Shown in pieces: positions 51,470-59,839 of a DNA stretch of 64,000 nucleotides (position 1 is its first letter; every line of letters begins with the position of its first letter). The translations under genes were made by a program, and so were the position numbers. The notes under the pieces were generated by a model. The model saw only the letters and a list, made by a program, of their open reading frames with translations, made no database searches and was not told where the DNA came from. This DNA is from Candidatus Poseidoniales archaeon. Its GTDB lineage: Archaea > Thermoplasmatota > Poseidoniia > Poseidoniales > Poseidoniaceae. The stretch covers positions 201,469 to 265,468 of the forward strand of contig QQSK01000003.1 of the NCBI GenBank assembly GCA_003602415.1, read 5' to 3'.

Positions 51470-53995
51470 TCAGCGTCCCATAACTGCAGTATGGACCATC
51501 ATTTGCACTTCTCTCATTCTAGTTTGTGCACCGAGTTCTCTGAACACTGAAAGTGCTCTTTGTAAATATTCCATGCGCCTTTGCCTATCAGGAGCAACTC
51601 CTCCTAATCTAGCCAATAACTCACCAATTTGCATACGCAAATCGTTTGCCTCTGAAATAATCAATGCCTCACGATACCTTTCCAAGGCTTCCTCAATTCT
51701 ACCACTATCTTGCAGAACTTCACCTAGTAAAATCGAGACCTCGACTAGAGCGAGAGGATCACCTGCTTCACCCATAGTGGAAAGCGCATCAGTGTAATGA
51801 TGTAGAGCCAAGTCAGCATCACCGGATTTTGCATAATATCGTCCCAAAACAGCTCTTGCTCTAGCGTGCAAGATTGGGTCATCAGAAGATTCTGAACGTT
51901 CGTATGATGATAGAGCATGGTCACGAGCACGATCATTTTCTCCTAAGTCGAGAAGAGCCCTTGCCAATACGATTTGAGCAGGAATTAGTGAATCTGAGTC
52001 ATCACCAGAGAGAATATTTTCAACTTCTGCATACGCTTCTAATGCCTTGGTATTATCTCCGCTTCTTCTGAGAATGTAGCCCATATTGTTGTATGACCTA
52101 GCAGCACCAATTGCATCACCTAATGATATGAATAATTCCAATGCTTTGCTGTGCATTTTCAAACTCGATTCTGAATCTCCTCTTTTCAATGCTATATCTG
52201 CCAAACTGGAAAGAATATCGGCAATGACATCATCTAATCCAGCAGCTTCTGCAGGAGGTCTTGCTTGGCTAAACGCTTCTTCGGCTTCATCGAAACGACC
52301 CAACAATGCAAGTACTTCACCACGCAGCCTATCAATCCTGCAAGCACTTTCGGCAGCTACTGATTTGGTATCAACAGTTTCCAATAGACCAAGCAATTCA
52401 ATGTGTCCTTCTTTAATCAGGTCCCTTCCTTGACGCACAATGATTTCGGTTGCATCCTCGTGACGAGATGATGAAATCAAATGGTAAATCAGTTCCAATG
52501 CGATTTGACTTCCAGAAGATTGCTTCTCATACCAAGATACAGCCTTGTTATGGAGTTCTTCTTTGGACTGCTTGTCCAGACTTTGTAGCAAAAACTCACG
52601 GATTAAATCGTGAACATCGTATGTATCAGAATCAGCTTGTCTTGCTAATCCTGACTCAACTAAGGAATCGAGTTCATCAATTTTCAAACCCTGTTCAGTA
52701 ATCGCTTCTAATTGGATTGGTTCACGGAAAACAGATAGGGCTCCCAACAATCTTTTTTGTTCACCTGAAAGTTTTGAAAATATTTCGATATTAACATAGT
52801 TCTCAAGAGACTCGTGGAAAGCACCTGCAGATGCACCACGATTGATTAATTCTAGGACAAGTGGATGTCCTCGACTCAGAGAGTGAATGTAAAGCAACTT
52901 TTCTTGATCCAAGTCATCAAACGCAGATAGCAGAGAGCGTGTAGAATCTTGGTCTAGACCTTCCAATGGTAATACCAATGAAACGATTCTTCCATCTGCA
53001 TCCTTTAGCGGAACTACTTCTTTGAAAGAGCGTGAGAAGATAACTAAACCTATGTCCGCCTCACATTCCACCAAACCTCTAGATATGGCCTGAATGGTTT
53101 GATGAAGCGCTTTGTCGCTCACCTTGTGATAATCATCAATCACAATCAATGCAGGAGAATTTGAAAGTGCGTCGATAATTATTCTCGAAGCATCAGAAGA
53201 TTGTGGTACCGGTGTTGCTGAAATATAATCGGCAAGCATCGAGTCTCCAATGCTCGAAAGCCAATCTGCAATGCTTTCAAAGAAAGCTCTACTTCCATCC
53301 CAATCTTGGCATCGATGATAGAGCAAGTTCCTTCTATGCATGAAGGATTCAATCACTTTTGCTGCCATTGAAGTCTTTCCAATTCCGGCAATACCTGGAA
53401 CCATCAGAGTTGTAGAACGTGCTTCTAGCAAGTTAACCATATTTTCTAATTCGGTTGAACGGCCATAGAAGTGTCTTAATCTTGGCAAATCTCCCAAACT
53501 TGTGACCAACTGCTTTTCCACATGCTTGGACAAGTCTCTTTCAACTAAATCAGCAGACAAAGATCGAACATCAAGTACGCCATTATCATCCAAATAACGA
53601 ATTACATCTACCGGTCTCATAGTGAAAGGTAACTTATCTTGGATTTCACCTAGGGTTGAGGATATTGAATTACCTCCGGGTAAAATGGCTCGTAATGGGA
53701 ATTCTCGTAACCTTTTCCAAGTCTCTTCAGCTAGTTTCATACCGGAATCTGTTAGGAAATATGCCTTCCTTTTTCGACTAACACCTTGTACGTGGGCTTG
53801 TCTTTCGACCAATAAACCCTGATCTTTCAATCCCGCAATAGCTCTCGGTACATTTGACCTAGCAATCGCAACTGCATTTGCAATACCCATTTGTGATAGT
53901 GAAAATGGTACTTCGACCGAGTTCATGAAGTCTGCAAAATCGGATAAATGTAACAATATCCTCTCTTGTACACCCGGTTTCGGATTCCCAACCAT
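51470..53995 (-). CDS. Winged-helix STAND-ATPase regulator with TPR repeats
   Basis: An 841-residue protein. Residues 10-95 form a winged helix-turn-helix (SLSQMGIANAVAIARSNVPRAIAGLKDQG) of the kind seen in MarR/IclR-like regulators. The ATPase begins with FYGRSTELE near 176, the Walker A GIAGIGKTS at 201-209 and a Walker B LIVIDDYHK near 285. From about 470 to the end there are TPR repeats (ALxxxG and DP-type turns). This MalT/AfsR-like plan fits a signal-driven transcription switch: a ligand or partner binds the TPR sensor, and nucleotide-driven assembly follows. It faces the pilin operon with no gap; control of that operon is inference. Confidence 0.88.
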   Translation of the reverse strand: MVGNPKPGVQERILLHLSDFADFMNSVEVPFSLSQMGIANAVAIARSNVPRAIAGLKDQGLLVERQAHVQGVSRKRKAYFLTDSGMKLAEETWKRLREFPLRAILPGGNSISSTLGEIQDKLPFTMRPVDVIRYLDDNGVLDVRSLSADLVERDLSKHVEKQLVTSLGDLPRLRHFYGRSTELENMVNLLEARSTTLMVPGIAGIGKTSMAAKVIESFMHRRNLLYHRCQDWDGSRAFFESIADWLSSIGDSMLADYISATPVPQSSDASRIIIDALSNSPALIVIDDYHKVSDKALHQTIQAISRGLVECEADIGLVIFSRSFKEVVPLKDADGRIVSLVLPLEGLDQDSTRSLLSAFDDLDQEKLLYIHSLSRGHPLVLELINRGASAGAFHESLENYVNIEIFSKLSGEQKRLLGALSVFREPIQLEAITEQGLKIDELDSLVESGLARQADSDTYDVHDLIREFLLQSLDKQSKEELHNKAVSWYEKQSSGSQIALELIYHLISSSRHEDATEIIVRQGRDLIKEGHIELLGLLETVDTKSVAAESACRIDRLRGEVLALLGRFDEAEEAFSQARPPAEAAGLDDVIADILSSLADIALKRGDSESSLKMHSKALELFISLGDAIGAARSYNNMGYILRRSGDNTKALEAYAEVENILSGDDSDSLIPAQIVLARALLDLGENDRARDHALSSYERSESSDDPILHARARAVLGRYYAKSGDADLALHHYTDALSTMGEAGDPLALVEVSILLGEVLQDSGRIEEALERYREALIISEANDLRMQIGELLARLGGVAPDRQRRMEYLQRALSVFRELGAQTRMREVQMMVHTAVMGR

Positions 53996-54034
53996 AACTC
54001 TCCCTATTCCCCAGTCCTCTTAGAGTGTTGTGTA

Positions 54035-54048
54035 ATTCCGTGCGGAAT
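54035..54048. terminator. Hairpin ATTCCG-TG-CGGAAT overlapping a stop codon
   Basis: A perfect six-pair inverted repeat whose last base is part of the TGA of the beta-helix gene on the minus strand (54048-54050). It differs in sequence from the GAGCCC family but shares the overlap with a stop codon. The remaining space up to the regulator gene (53996-54034) has no other visible element. Confidence 0.4.
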
Positions 54049-57000
54049 CACTGTTGTGGTGGCTGATAATTTGGATCTGCTACCCATTGATTGGATTGTG
54101 CATCCCAAATCCATCCTGGATGTTGAGGTTGCGCAGCAGGAACAGGCGCTGGCGCTGGTGCCAATTCACCGGCAGCTGTTTCTGCTGCACGCGCCTTGGC
54201 CCACGCATATGGGTCCTCTTCCTTTTGCTGTTGCATAACTGCATCAGGATCGTCATCTTCGAATTCTTCAAACTCAAGGAAGAAGAAAGCACCAACACCA
54301 AGCAATACTGCGATTGCTATTACTGCAATGACAATCCAAATCCAAGTTGGTAGACCATCGGACAAGGTTTCTCCACTCTGGAGAGTAATCTCTGAGTTGT
54401 CATCCTTACCAATGAACTGTCCATCCTGAGCGAAGTAAATCTGGTAATCTCCATCATCGCCTAATTGCGAAGATGATATTTCCATAGACCAAGTTCCGTC
54501 TGCGCCGACAACTGAAGTGTTCAGTAAGGTATCACCTTTCAACAATCGAGCCTTGACCTGAGAGTTAGGTAGTCCAGTTCCCTCAAACTGTGCAGAATCA
54601 CCAAATACGACTGAACCTGTGTCAGTTCTTTGAGCTGTAAATTCAACTCCCTTAACAATGAAATTGACTTGATAAGAGTACACTACCGAATCATGAATAT
54701 CTCTTCCTTCAAACATTACATTCAGCATGGACCAATCTTCATCCTCACTGGAGGTTTGGTACATTGAATCCATTGGATTGTAAATTGCCTTGCCTTCAGG
54801 AGTAATTCGAATGTGGTAAGCATAAGCATCATCGATTAATGTTGATGGGTCATCATAAATATCGAAAATCATGTGACTTGATTCCGGACCTACACCATCT
54901 GGATCGTTGAAGAAATCAAGCAGATTAATTTCTACTCCTTCTCCACACTTATCGAATGCTGTTGACTTTTCATCACAGAATATGGTAACTGTGTCAGACC
55001 ATCCAGATGCATTGAATGTCGGTGCGATGTTATCTGCATCTGTTGGATTGTCGATGACAATTCGTACAGTTTCAATCATTGAGTAATCTACACCATCGTA
55101 TGCACGTACATTGACCTCATACTGCTGGTCATGAATCAAATCGCTAGTGTCCCAATAAGTCATCCAAGCACCATTTGGTAGGAAGGATGTTACTGGATCT
55201 GGTCCATTGTTCAATTCAATGCCACTAGCCAAATCAACTATTGTGATTTCAACTCTAGTTACTTGGCCATCGTTATCTCTGGCTACTCCACTGATCAGTG
55301 TTTCTTCAGATGCACGAACACTTTCCATTGGTAGAGGTTCACTGACCTGAACAATAGGAATTCTGTTATCGTTGTCAATAATGATAGTAACCACATCTGG
55401 AGTGCAGACATCTATTGCTTCATGACAGTAATTTGAATCGCTAGCCCAAACAGTGAATGTGTATGAACCACTTGGAAGGGATGAGAAGTTCCAAGAATCC
55501 GCCCATGTAGTTCCACCGCCACTATTTGCAGGATAGTTTGCAGAGTAGTTGTTAGGACCAACTACACTGAACCAAATATCCCTGATATCATTTCCTTGCA
55601 CTCCTTGGTAATCATCAGAGGCTGTACCACTGAACATCACTTCTTGCCCATCATGGGTTGAGGCATCCAAAGGAGCTTCAAGGTTGATTGAAGGTGGATT
55701 GATGTTTAACTTGAAAATTCTAGTTGTAGTGATAGATTCATCCAGTCCATCGTGGGAACGAATACGGAAAGTAACATCCTCTTCGAAGTGGTTTGCCATG
55801 TCCCAATCAAAACTCCAGGTCTTGAATGGCCAGTTGGTCATTGTGACCTCTCCATTGGCTCCTGAAGTATCAGTTGCAAGGTACCAATCTAGGCTACCAT
55901 GAGGCTGAATCTCAATTCTCTTGACTTCACCGAATTGCTTCAACCAAGAGTCATAATCGTTGAAGTAAGGACCTTCTACACCGTCGAATGCAGAACCTGT
56001 CAGAGAGATTGTTCTAGCAAAGGAAGTACCATCATTTTGATCAACGCTAACCGAAGGTGCAGTATTTGTTAAACTGATTACTTCGTCAACCATTCCTGTT
56101 AGAGTGAATACGTGTTCTGAAGTACCCTTACCGAATTTCTTACCTTCGACTGAATAAGTAGGCATTTCACGGTTACCGTTTTGACAATCAGGGTCTTGAC
56201 CATCTTTCAAAGTGTCACCATCATTGTCTGCACCATCACCACAGGAATCTTCTCCTGGGTCGGTCGCAACGTGATTCCAGTTAGTATCGATGTGGAAATT
56301 AGACGGCAGTGTTACCCATGGAGTGTATCCATAGGAATCTGTAGTCATGTTGTAGAGCGACTTGCCGTTAGCATCCTTGATTGTAACCAAAGCATCCGAG
56401 ACTTGTGAATTGTCTGCTTTAACCTGGTAACGCACTAACTCACCTTGCTCGACTTGAACACCCCATGCAGTGTTTTGATTCTGAATGTGAATCTTTGAGC
56501 GGTCGAAATTCTGAATATCAGAATATGTGAAAGTGGTAGCATTTTGGTTAACTTCCATCGATAATGGCATGAAACGAGGAGGCCAATCTGCAGTCAGTGG
56601 GGCCTTGATACATTCATCAGCATCCCAAGGACACTCAGCACCAAGCCATGATAGGGATACTGGATACATTTCTCCTGCCCCTGGGTCTGGCATAAATTCG
56701 CTCTGAACAGCAACACGAGATTCTGTTACATTGTAAATCTGAGAAGCGTTAGAGTATGTGTTCTCTGAGAAATATGCGATTGAACCGTACTTGTTACCAT
56801 AATTATCATCGTAAAGTGAGATGTTGGCAGCAAACCCTCCAACTTCGATGTTGTTTCCTTGAGCGTTTACTATACCGCCTTTGATTCTAAATCCATCACC
56901 GATATTGTTGGTGACTGTATTGTCGATGAATGTAGCAGAAGACATGTAGACGTGGAATGCTGGACAAGGGAAATCTCCCCCGTACATGTAAACAGAGTTA

Positions 57001-58334
57001 CATGTTCCTGTGTTGTTAGAAATTACATTGTTTGCGAAATATAGGCGAGCTTTAGTGGGAGCAGGAACGTTCCATCCCTGGTCTTTATGGTGATATTCTC
57101 CAATCAGTACAGGCTCTTTTGCGGTATTCAAGATTGTGTTGTTTTCTGCAGAAACATCGGATTCACCGTAAATCCAGATTCCATTCCATCCACCAATAGG
57201 ACCGATTGTATTTTCGTTTGCAGTAACCATTGAGGAACGAATTCCAAATCCTGAACCTTCAGCAGAGCCCGATATGACATTTCTTTCAGCAACAACAATT
57301 GCACCATCATAGGCAGTAATTCCTGCACCGTCGGTTGGAGTGATTGCATTGTCCGAGATTACGAAAGTGTAGTCTTGGTCATTTGCAGAAAGATGTGAGT
57401 TGGTATCTATAGCGTTACACTTGGTGGTGATTGTGGAATTGGTCAGGTAACCACTGCTTGCTCTTAGGAATGCTCCATATGAGTTTTCTGTGATTGAAAT
57501 TTGATCCATTCTTACGAATGAATTCTCCAGGTAAATTGCAGAGCGTCCTCCTCCTTGAGAACCACAATCGGTTTCTTCACCAGAAAACGCCGAATTAATC
57601 ACTTGCATTACAACTAATCCTGCACCTGCTCCGTAAGCCTGTATTGCTGCGCCGTGGTATCCTTGCTCATCTATTCCAACTTCAAAGGTACCACCGTCAA
57701 GTGTAGGAGATGCCCCACCAAATGCCAATACATTTGTTGTATTGATATCCTTGAATGTGGGGTTGGTTACCGAAAGACTTGCACCATCGAAAATCATTGC
57801 ACCGTATTTGATTGAACCTTGGCCATCGATATCGACTGGGATTCCATAAGCACCATCAAGTGTTACGTGGTTCATCTTGGTTAATGATTGGTCAATAGTG
57901 GATGCTAGATAAATTCCTGAACCACATGACATATCTGGATTGAATACCCCAGTTACATAGCATCGTCCAGTTTGGTTAGGAGCAGGTTCTGCAGCAGTTC
58001 CCCAAATGAATCTGATAGGAGAGCCTGTGCTTGCTTGAGTAGCACCACATGAGGAATCACCAGCACAGATTGAGCCTTGAATCTGGATGTTCTTGTCAGC
58101 TGGTACATTGATAGTTGTTCCAGCGTTGATAATCAACTTCGCACCACCTGCAACCAGTAGATCACCATCAAGGTTCATTACTCCAGTCCATGTTTCAGTT
58201 CCGGTAATGGTTCCAGATGTTGTATCATTTACTGCGACTGCTGATGGAGCAGTAGATACCATTGCTACGAATAGCGATAACATGAATAAACTGACCAGAC
58301 CAATGCTCTTACTTCTTTGAACGTTCAACGACAT
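54048..58334 (-). CDS. Surface protein with beta-helix, Ig-like modules and anchor
   Basis: A 1428-residue protein. The signal peptide ends near residue 35 (VSTAPSAVAVN). Residues of about 45-600 contain right-handed parallel beta-helix repeats (NVISNNTG, NTITNN-like). A segment near residue 690, CGDGADNDGDTLKDGQDPDC, is an acidic Cys-flanked loop. Several Ig/cadherin-like modules (GTASDDYQG, GVARDNDGQV) follow, then a transmembrane helix (TWIWIVIAVIAIAVLLGVGAF) and a Pro/Ala-rich tail ending GWIWDAQSNQWVADP. Beta-helix proteins often bind or cut polysaccharides; no active site is evident. GAGGGTG is the ribosome site before the ATG at 58334. Confidence 0.85.
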   Translation of the reverse strand: MSLNVQRSKSIGLVSLFMLSLFVAMVSTAPSAVAVNDTTSGTITGTETWTGVMNLDGDLLVAGGAKLIINAGTTINVPADKNIQIQGSICAGDSSCGATQASTGSPIRFIWGTAAEPAPNQTGRCYVTGVFNPDMSCGSGIYLASTIDQSLTKMNHVTLDGAYGIPVDIDGQGSIKYGAMIFDGASLSVTNPTFKDINTTNVLAFGGASPTLDGGTFEVGIDEQGYHGAAIQAYGAGAGLVVMQVINSAFSGEETDCGSQGGGRSAIYLENSFVRMDQISITENSYGAFLRASSGYLTNSTITTKCNAIDTNSHLSANDQDYTFVISDNAITPTDGAGITAYDGAIVVAERNVISGSAEGSGFGIRSSMVTANENTIGPIGGWNGIWIYGESDVSAENNTILNTAKEPVLIGEYHHKDQGWNVPAPTKARLYFANNVISNNTGTCNSVYMYGGDFPCPAFHVYMSSATFIDNTVTNNIGDGFRIKGGIVNAQGNNIEVGGFAANISLYDDNYGNKYGSIAYFSENTYSNASQIYNVTESRVAVQSEFMPDPGAGEMYPVSLSWLGAECPWDADECIKAPLTADWPPRFMPLSMEVNQNATTFTYSDIQNFDRSKIHIQNQNTAWGVQVEQGELVRYQVKADNSQVSDALVTIKDANGKSLYNMTTDSYGYTPWVTLPSNFHIDTNWNHVATDPGEDSCGDGADNDGDTLKDGQDPDCQNGNREMPTYSVEGKKFGKGTSEHVFTLTGMVDEVISLTNTAPSVSVDQNDGTSFARTISLTGSAFDGVEGPYFNDYDSWLKQFGEVKRIEIQPHGSLDWYLATDTSGANGEVTMTNWPFKTWSFDWDMANHFEEDVTFRIRSHDGLDESITTTRIFKLNINPPSINLEAPLDASTHDGQEVMFSGTASDDYQGVQGNDIRDIWFSVVGPNNYSANYPANSGGGTTWADSWNFSSLPSGSYTFTVWASDSNYCHEAIDVCTPDVVTIIIDNDNRIPIVQVSEPLPMESVRASEETLISGVARDNDGQVTRVEITIVDLASGIELNNGPDPVTSFLPNGAWMTYWDTSDLIHDQQYEVNVRAYDGVDYSMIETVRIVIDNPTDADNIAPTFNASGWSDTVTIFCDEKSTAFDKCGEGVEINLLDFFNDPDGVGPESSHMIFDIYDDPSTLIDDAYAYHIRITPEGKAIYNPMDSMYQTSSEDEDWSMLNVMFEGRDIHDSVVYSYQVNFIVKGVEFTAQRTDTGSVVFGDSAQFEGTGLPNSQVKARLLKGDTLLNTSVVGADGTWSMEISSSQLGDDGDYQIYFAQDGQFIGKDDNSEITLQSGETLSDGLPTWIWIVIAVIAIAVLLGVGAFFFLEFEEFEDDDPDAVMQQQKEEDPYAWAKARAAETAAGELAPAPAPVPAAQPQHPGWIWDAQSNQWVADPNYQPPQQ

Positions 58335-58404
58335 TTGACACCCTCAACATGTTCCCCAACATAAAGTCCAACTTAACACATTGGGCTAGATTTCAATTGG
58401 ATAG

Positions 58405-58481
58405 TATCAATTTTAGCAATAAATATCACATTTTTTGGCTCAATAAAATATCAAAGTATCAAATAATTAATTTTCGTATCA
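58405..58481. repeat. Five TATCA (TGATA) boxes upstream of the beta-helix gene
   Basis: In an AT-rich 195-base gap, the pentamer TATCA occurs at 58405, 58424, 58449, 58457 and 58477, all in the same direction. Four spacings are 19, 25, 8 and 20 bases. On the minus strand these are TGATA boxes 70-150 bases before the start of the beta-helix gene. A regulator-binding region is possible; chance in AT-rich DNA is the alternative. Confidence 0.35.
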
Positions 58482-58529
58482 TATTTCTCGGCGCTTAGAC
58501 AATAGGACGCAGTAGAGCGATTAACACGA

Positions 58530-59750
58530 TTAACAGACGACATTATCTCTGATTTGACTCAACCATTCTGGACCGTCAATGGCACCATATCCCCATCTGG
58601 CATCATGTGAAACACCTTCCTCGAGAGGTTGTGCAGATTGCATCAAAGCCGTTTTTACTTGGCTAATACAATCTAAATCAACGCCGTTTTGTAGGCTAGG
58701 TTCTGCTTCTAGAATCAATGCTAATATTCCCGAAACAAACACAGTAGCATCGCTGGTTCCCGTCGAAGAGTAATACTCTCCATAATATGCAGTAGATACT
58801 ACACCGACACCTGGTGCTGATATCTCAGGTTTGAGATTAGGATTTGTTCTTGATTCTCCGTCTGCATCTGTTGAGTCACCCAATGATGAGCCGCTCCAAA
58901 TATCTCCATTATCATCTAGAGCAGCTACTGAAATTACTTCTTTAACATCGGAAGGAGTTGCTACACGGCCATCATCATCTTCTCCACCATCGTTACCTGC
59001 TGCTGCAATTACGAACACGCCGTTTGCCATCGCTAGTCTTACGGCATTCGTGGTAGGCCCATCTCTATCTGCATCAGGATCGCTTTCGCCACCTAATGAA
59101 AGGGAAATAATGTCAGCATCAAATGTCTTCCAGCACCATTCAATTGCACTAGCGACCACATTTTGGTCACCACTATTGCCACCATCTCCATCATCACCTA
59201 ATGCAGCAGCCATTCCTAATGTCACATCAGGAGCGATGCCTTGGAGATAACCATCTGCGACCAGAATTCCTGCCATCATGGTACCATGAGCAAGAGAACC
59301 TCTCTCTGTTGGCTCACTTGAGCCTGTGATGAAATCTTTGAACACTAAATCTACGCCTGTTAAATCCGGATGTGAAACATCAATACCAGTATCGACCATA
59401 CACAATCGAACACCTTCTCCCGTGTAGCCCATGTCCTGCAAATCTCTCACTCCTGAATCTTCATATGCCCATTCAGAGGTAGGGGGCGGTATTTCGATGA
59501 TGAGTAATTGAGTGCGCCAAATAGCCCATAAAATCAGCACAATCAACATGAAAATTCCTACGTTTGCAACTCGTTGTGCATTCCTTCTTGGGCGTGAAAC
59601 AACAGGCACTGGGTGTGGGTTCCAACCAATCACTTCACTACGCCATCCATCTTGGTGGCCACGTGTTGTAGTATCCGCTGCAGACAGTATTCGAGAGTCG
59701 CTTGGTTCCGGGATGAAATCAACTCCATTGAGTTCATTTTCATCCCACAT
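58530..59750 (-). CDS. Membrane-anchored subtilisin-like protease (S8)
   Basis: A 406-residue protease. A cytoplasmic N-terminus of about 60 residues is followed by a transmembrane helix (FMLIVLILWAIWR, about 65-80) with the catalytic domain outside. Asp120 (MVDTGIDVSHPDL), His155 (LAHGTMMAG) and Ser333 (GTSDATVFVSG) make the triad; Asn253 (AAAGNDGG) completes the oxyanion hole, unlike the larger subtilase of this window. An Asp/Gly-rich loop (GDDGDGGNSGD) could bind calcium. There is no obvious propeptide beyond the anchor region. It may act in surface protein turnover or processing of neighbouring exported proteins. Confidence 0.92.
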   Translation of the reverse strand: MWDENELNGVDFIPEPSDSRILSAADTTTRGHQDGWRSEVIGWNPHPVPVVSRPRRNAQRVANVGIFMLIVLILWAIWRTQLLIIEIPPPTSEWAYEDSGVRDLQDMGYTGEGVRLCMVDTGIDVSHPDLTGVDLVFKDFITGSSEPTERGSLAHGTMMAGILVADGYLQGIAPDVTLGMAAALGDDGDGGNSGDQNVVASAIEWCWKTFDADIISLSLGGESDPDADRDGPTTNAVRLAMANGVFVIAAAGNDGGEDDDGRVATPSDVKEVISVAALDDNGDIWSGSSLGDSTDADGESRTNPNLKPEISAPGVGVVSTAYYGEYYSSTGTSDATVFVSGILALILEAEPSLQNGVDLDCISQVKTALMQSAQPLEEGVSHDARWGYGAIDGPEWLSQIRDNVVC

Positions 59751-59839
59751 AGTACAAGGCTGACGCCTTCAACCCTTGAAGATATGTCTCAAACCAATTA
59801 CGAAGTAAGCCTATTTCTAGAGCACTTCAAAGTTGGATA

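Noticed and set aside
58335-58529. Possible tRNA or small gene in the gap
   Set aside because: The gap is AT-rich, has no cloverleaf pairing and no open frame of useful length.
58518-58535. Tandem nine-base repeat CGATTAACA twice
   Set aside because: Only two copies, overlapping the stop codon of the subtilase gene; too short to call an element.
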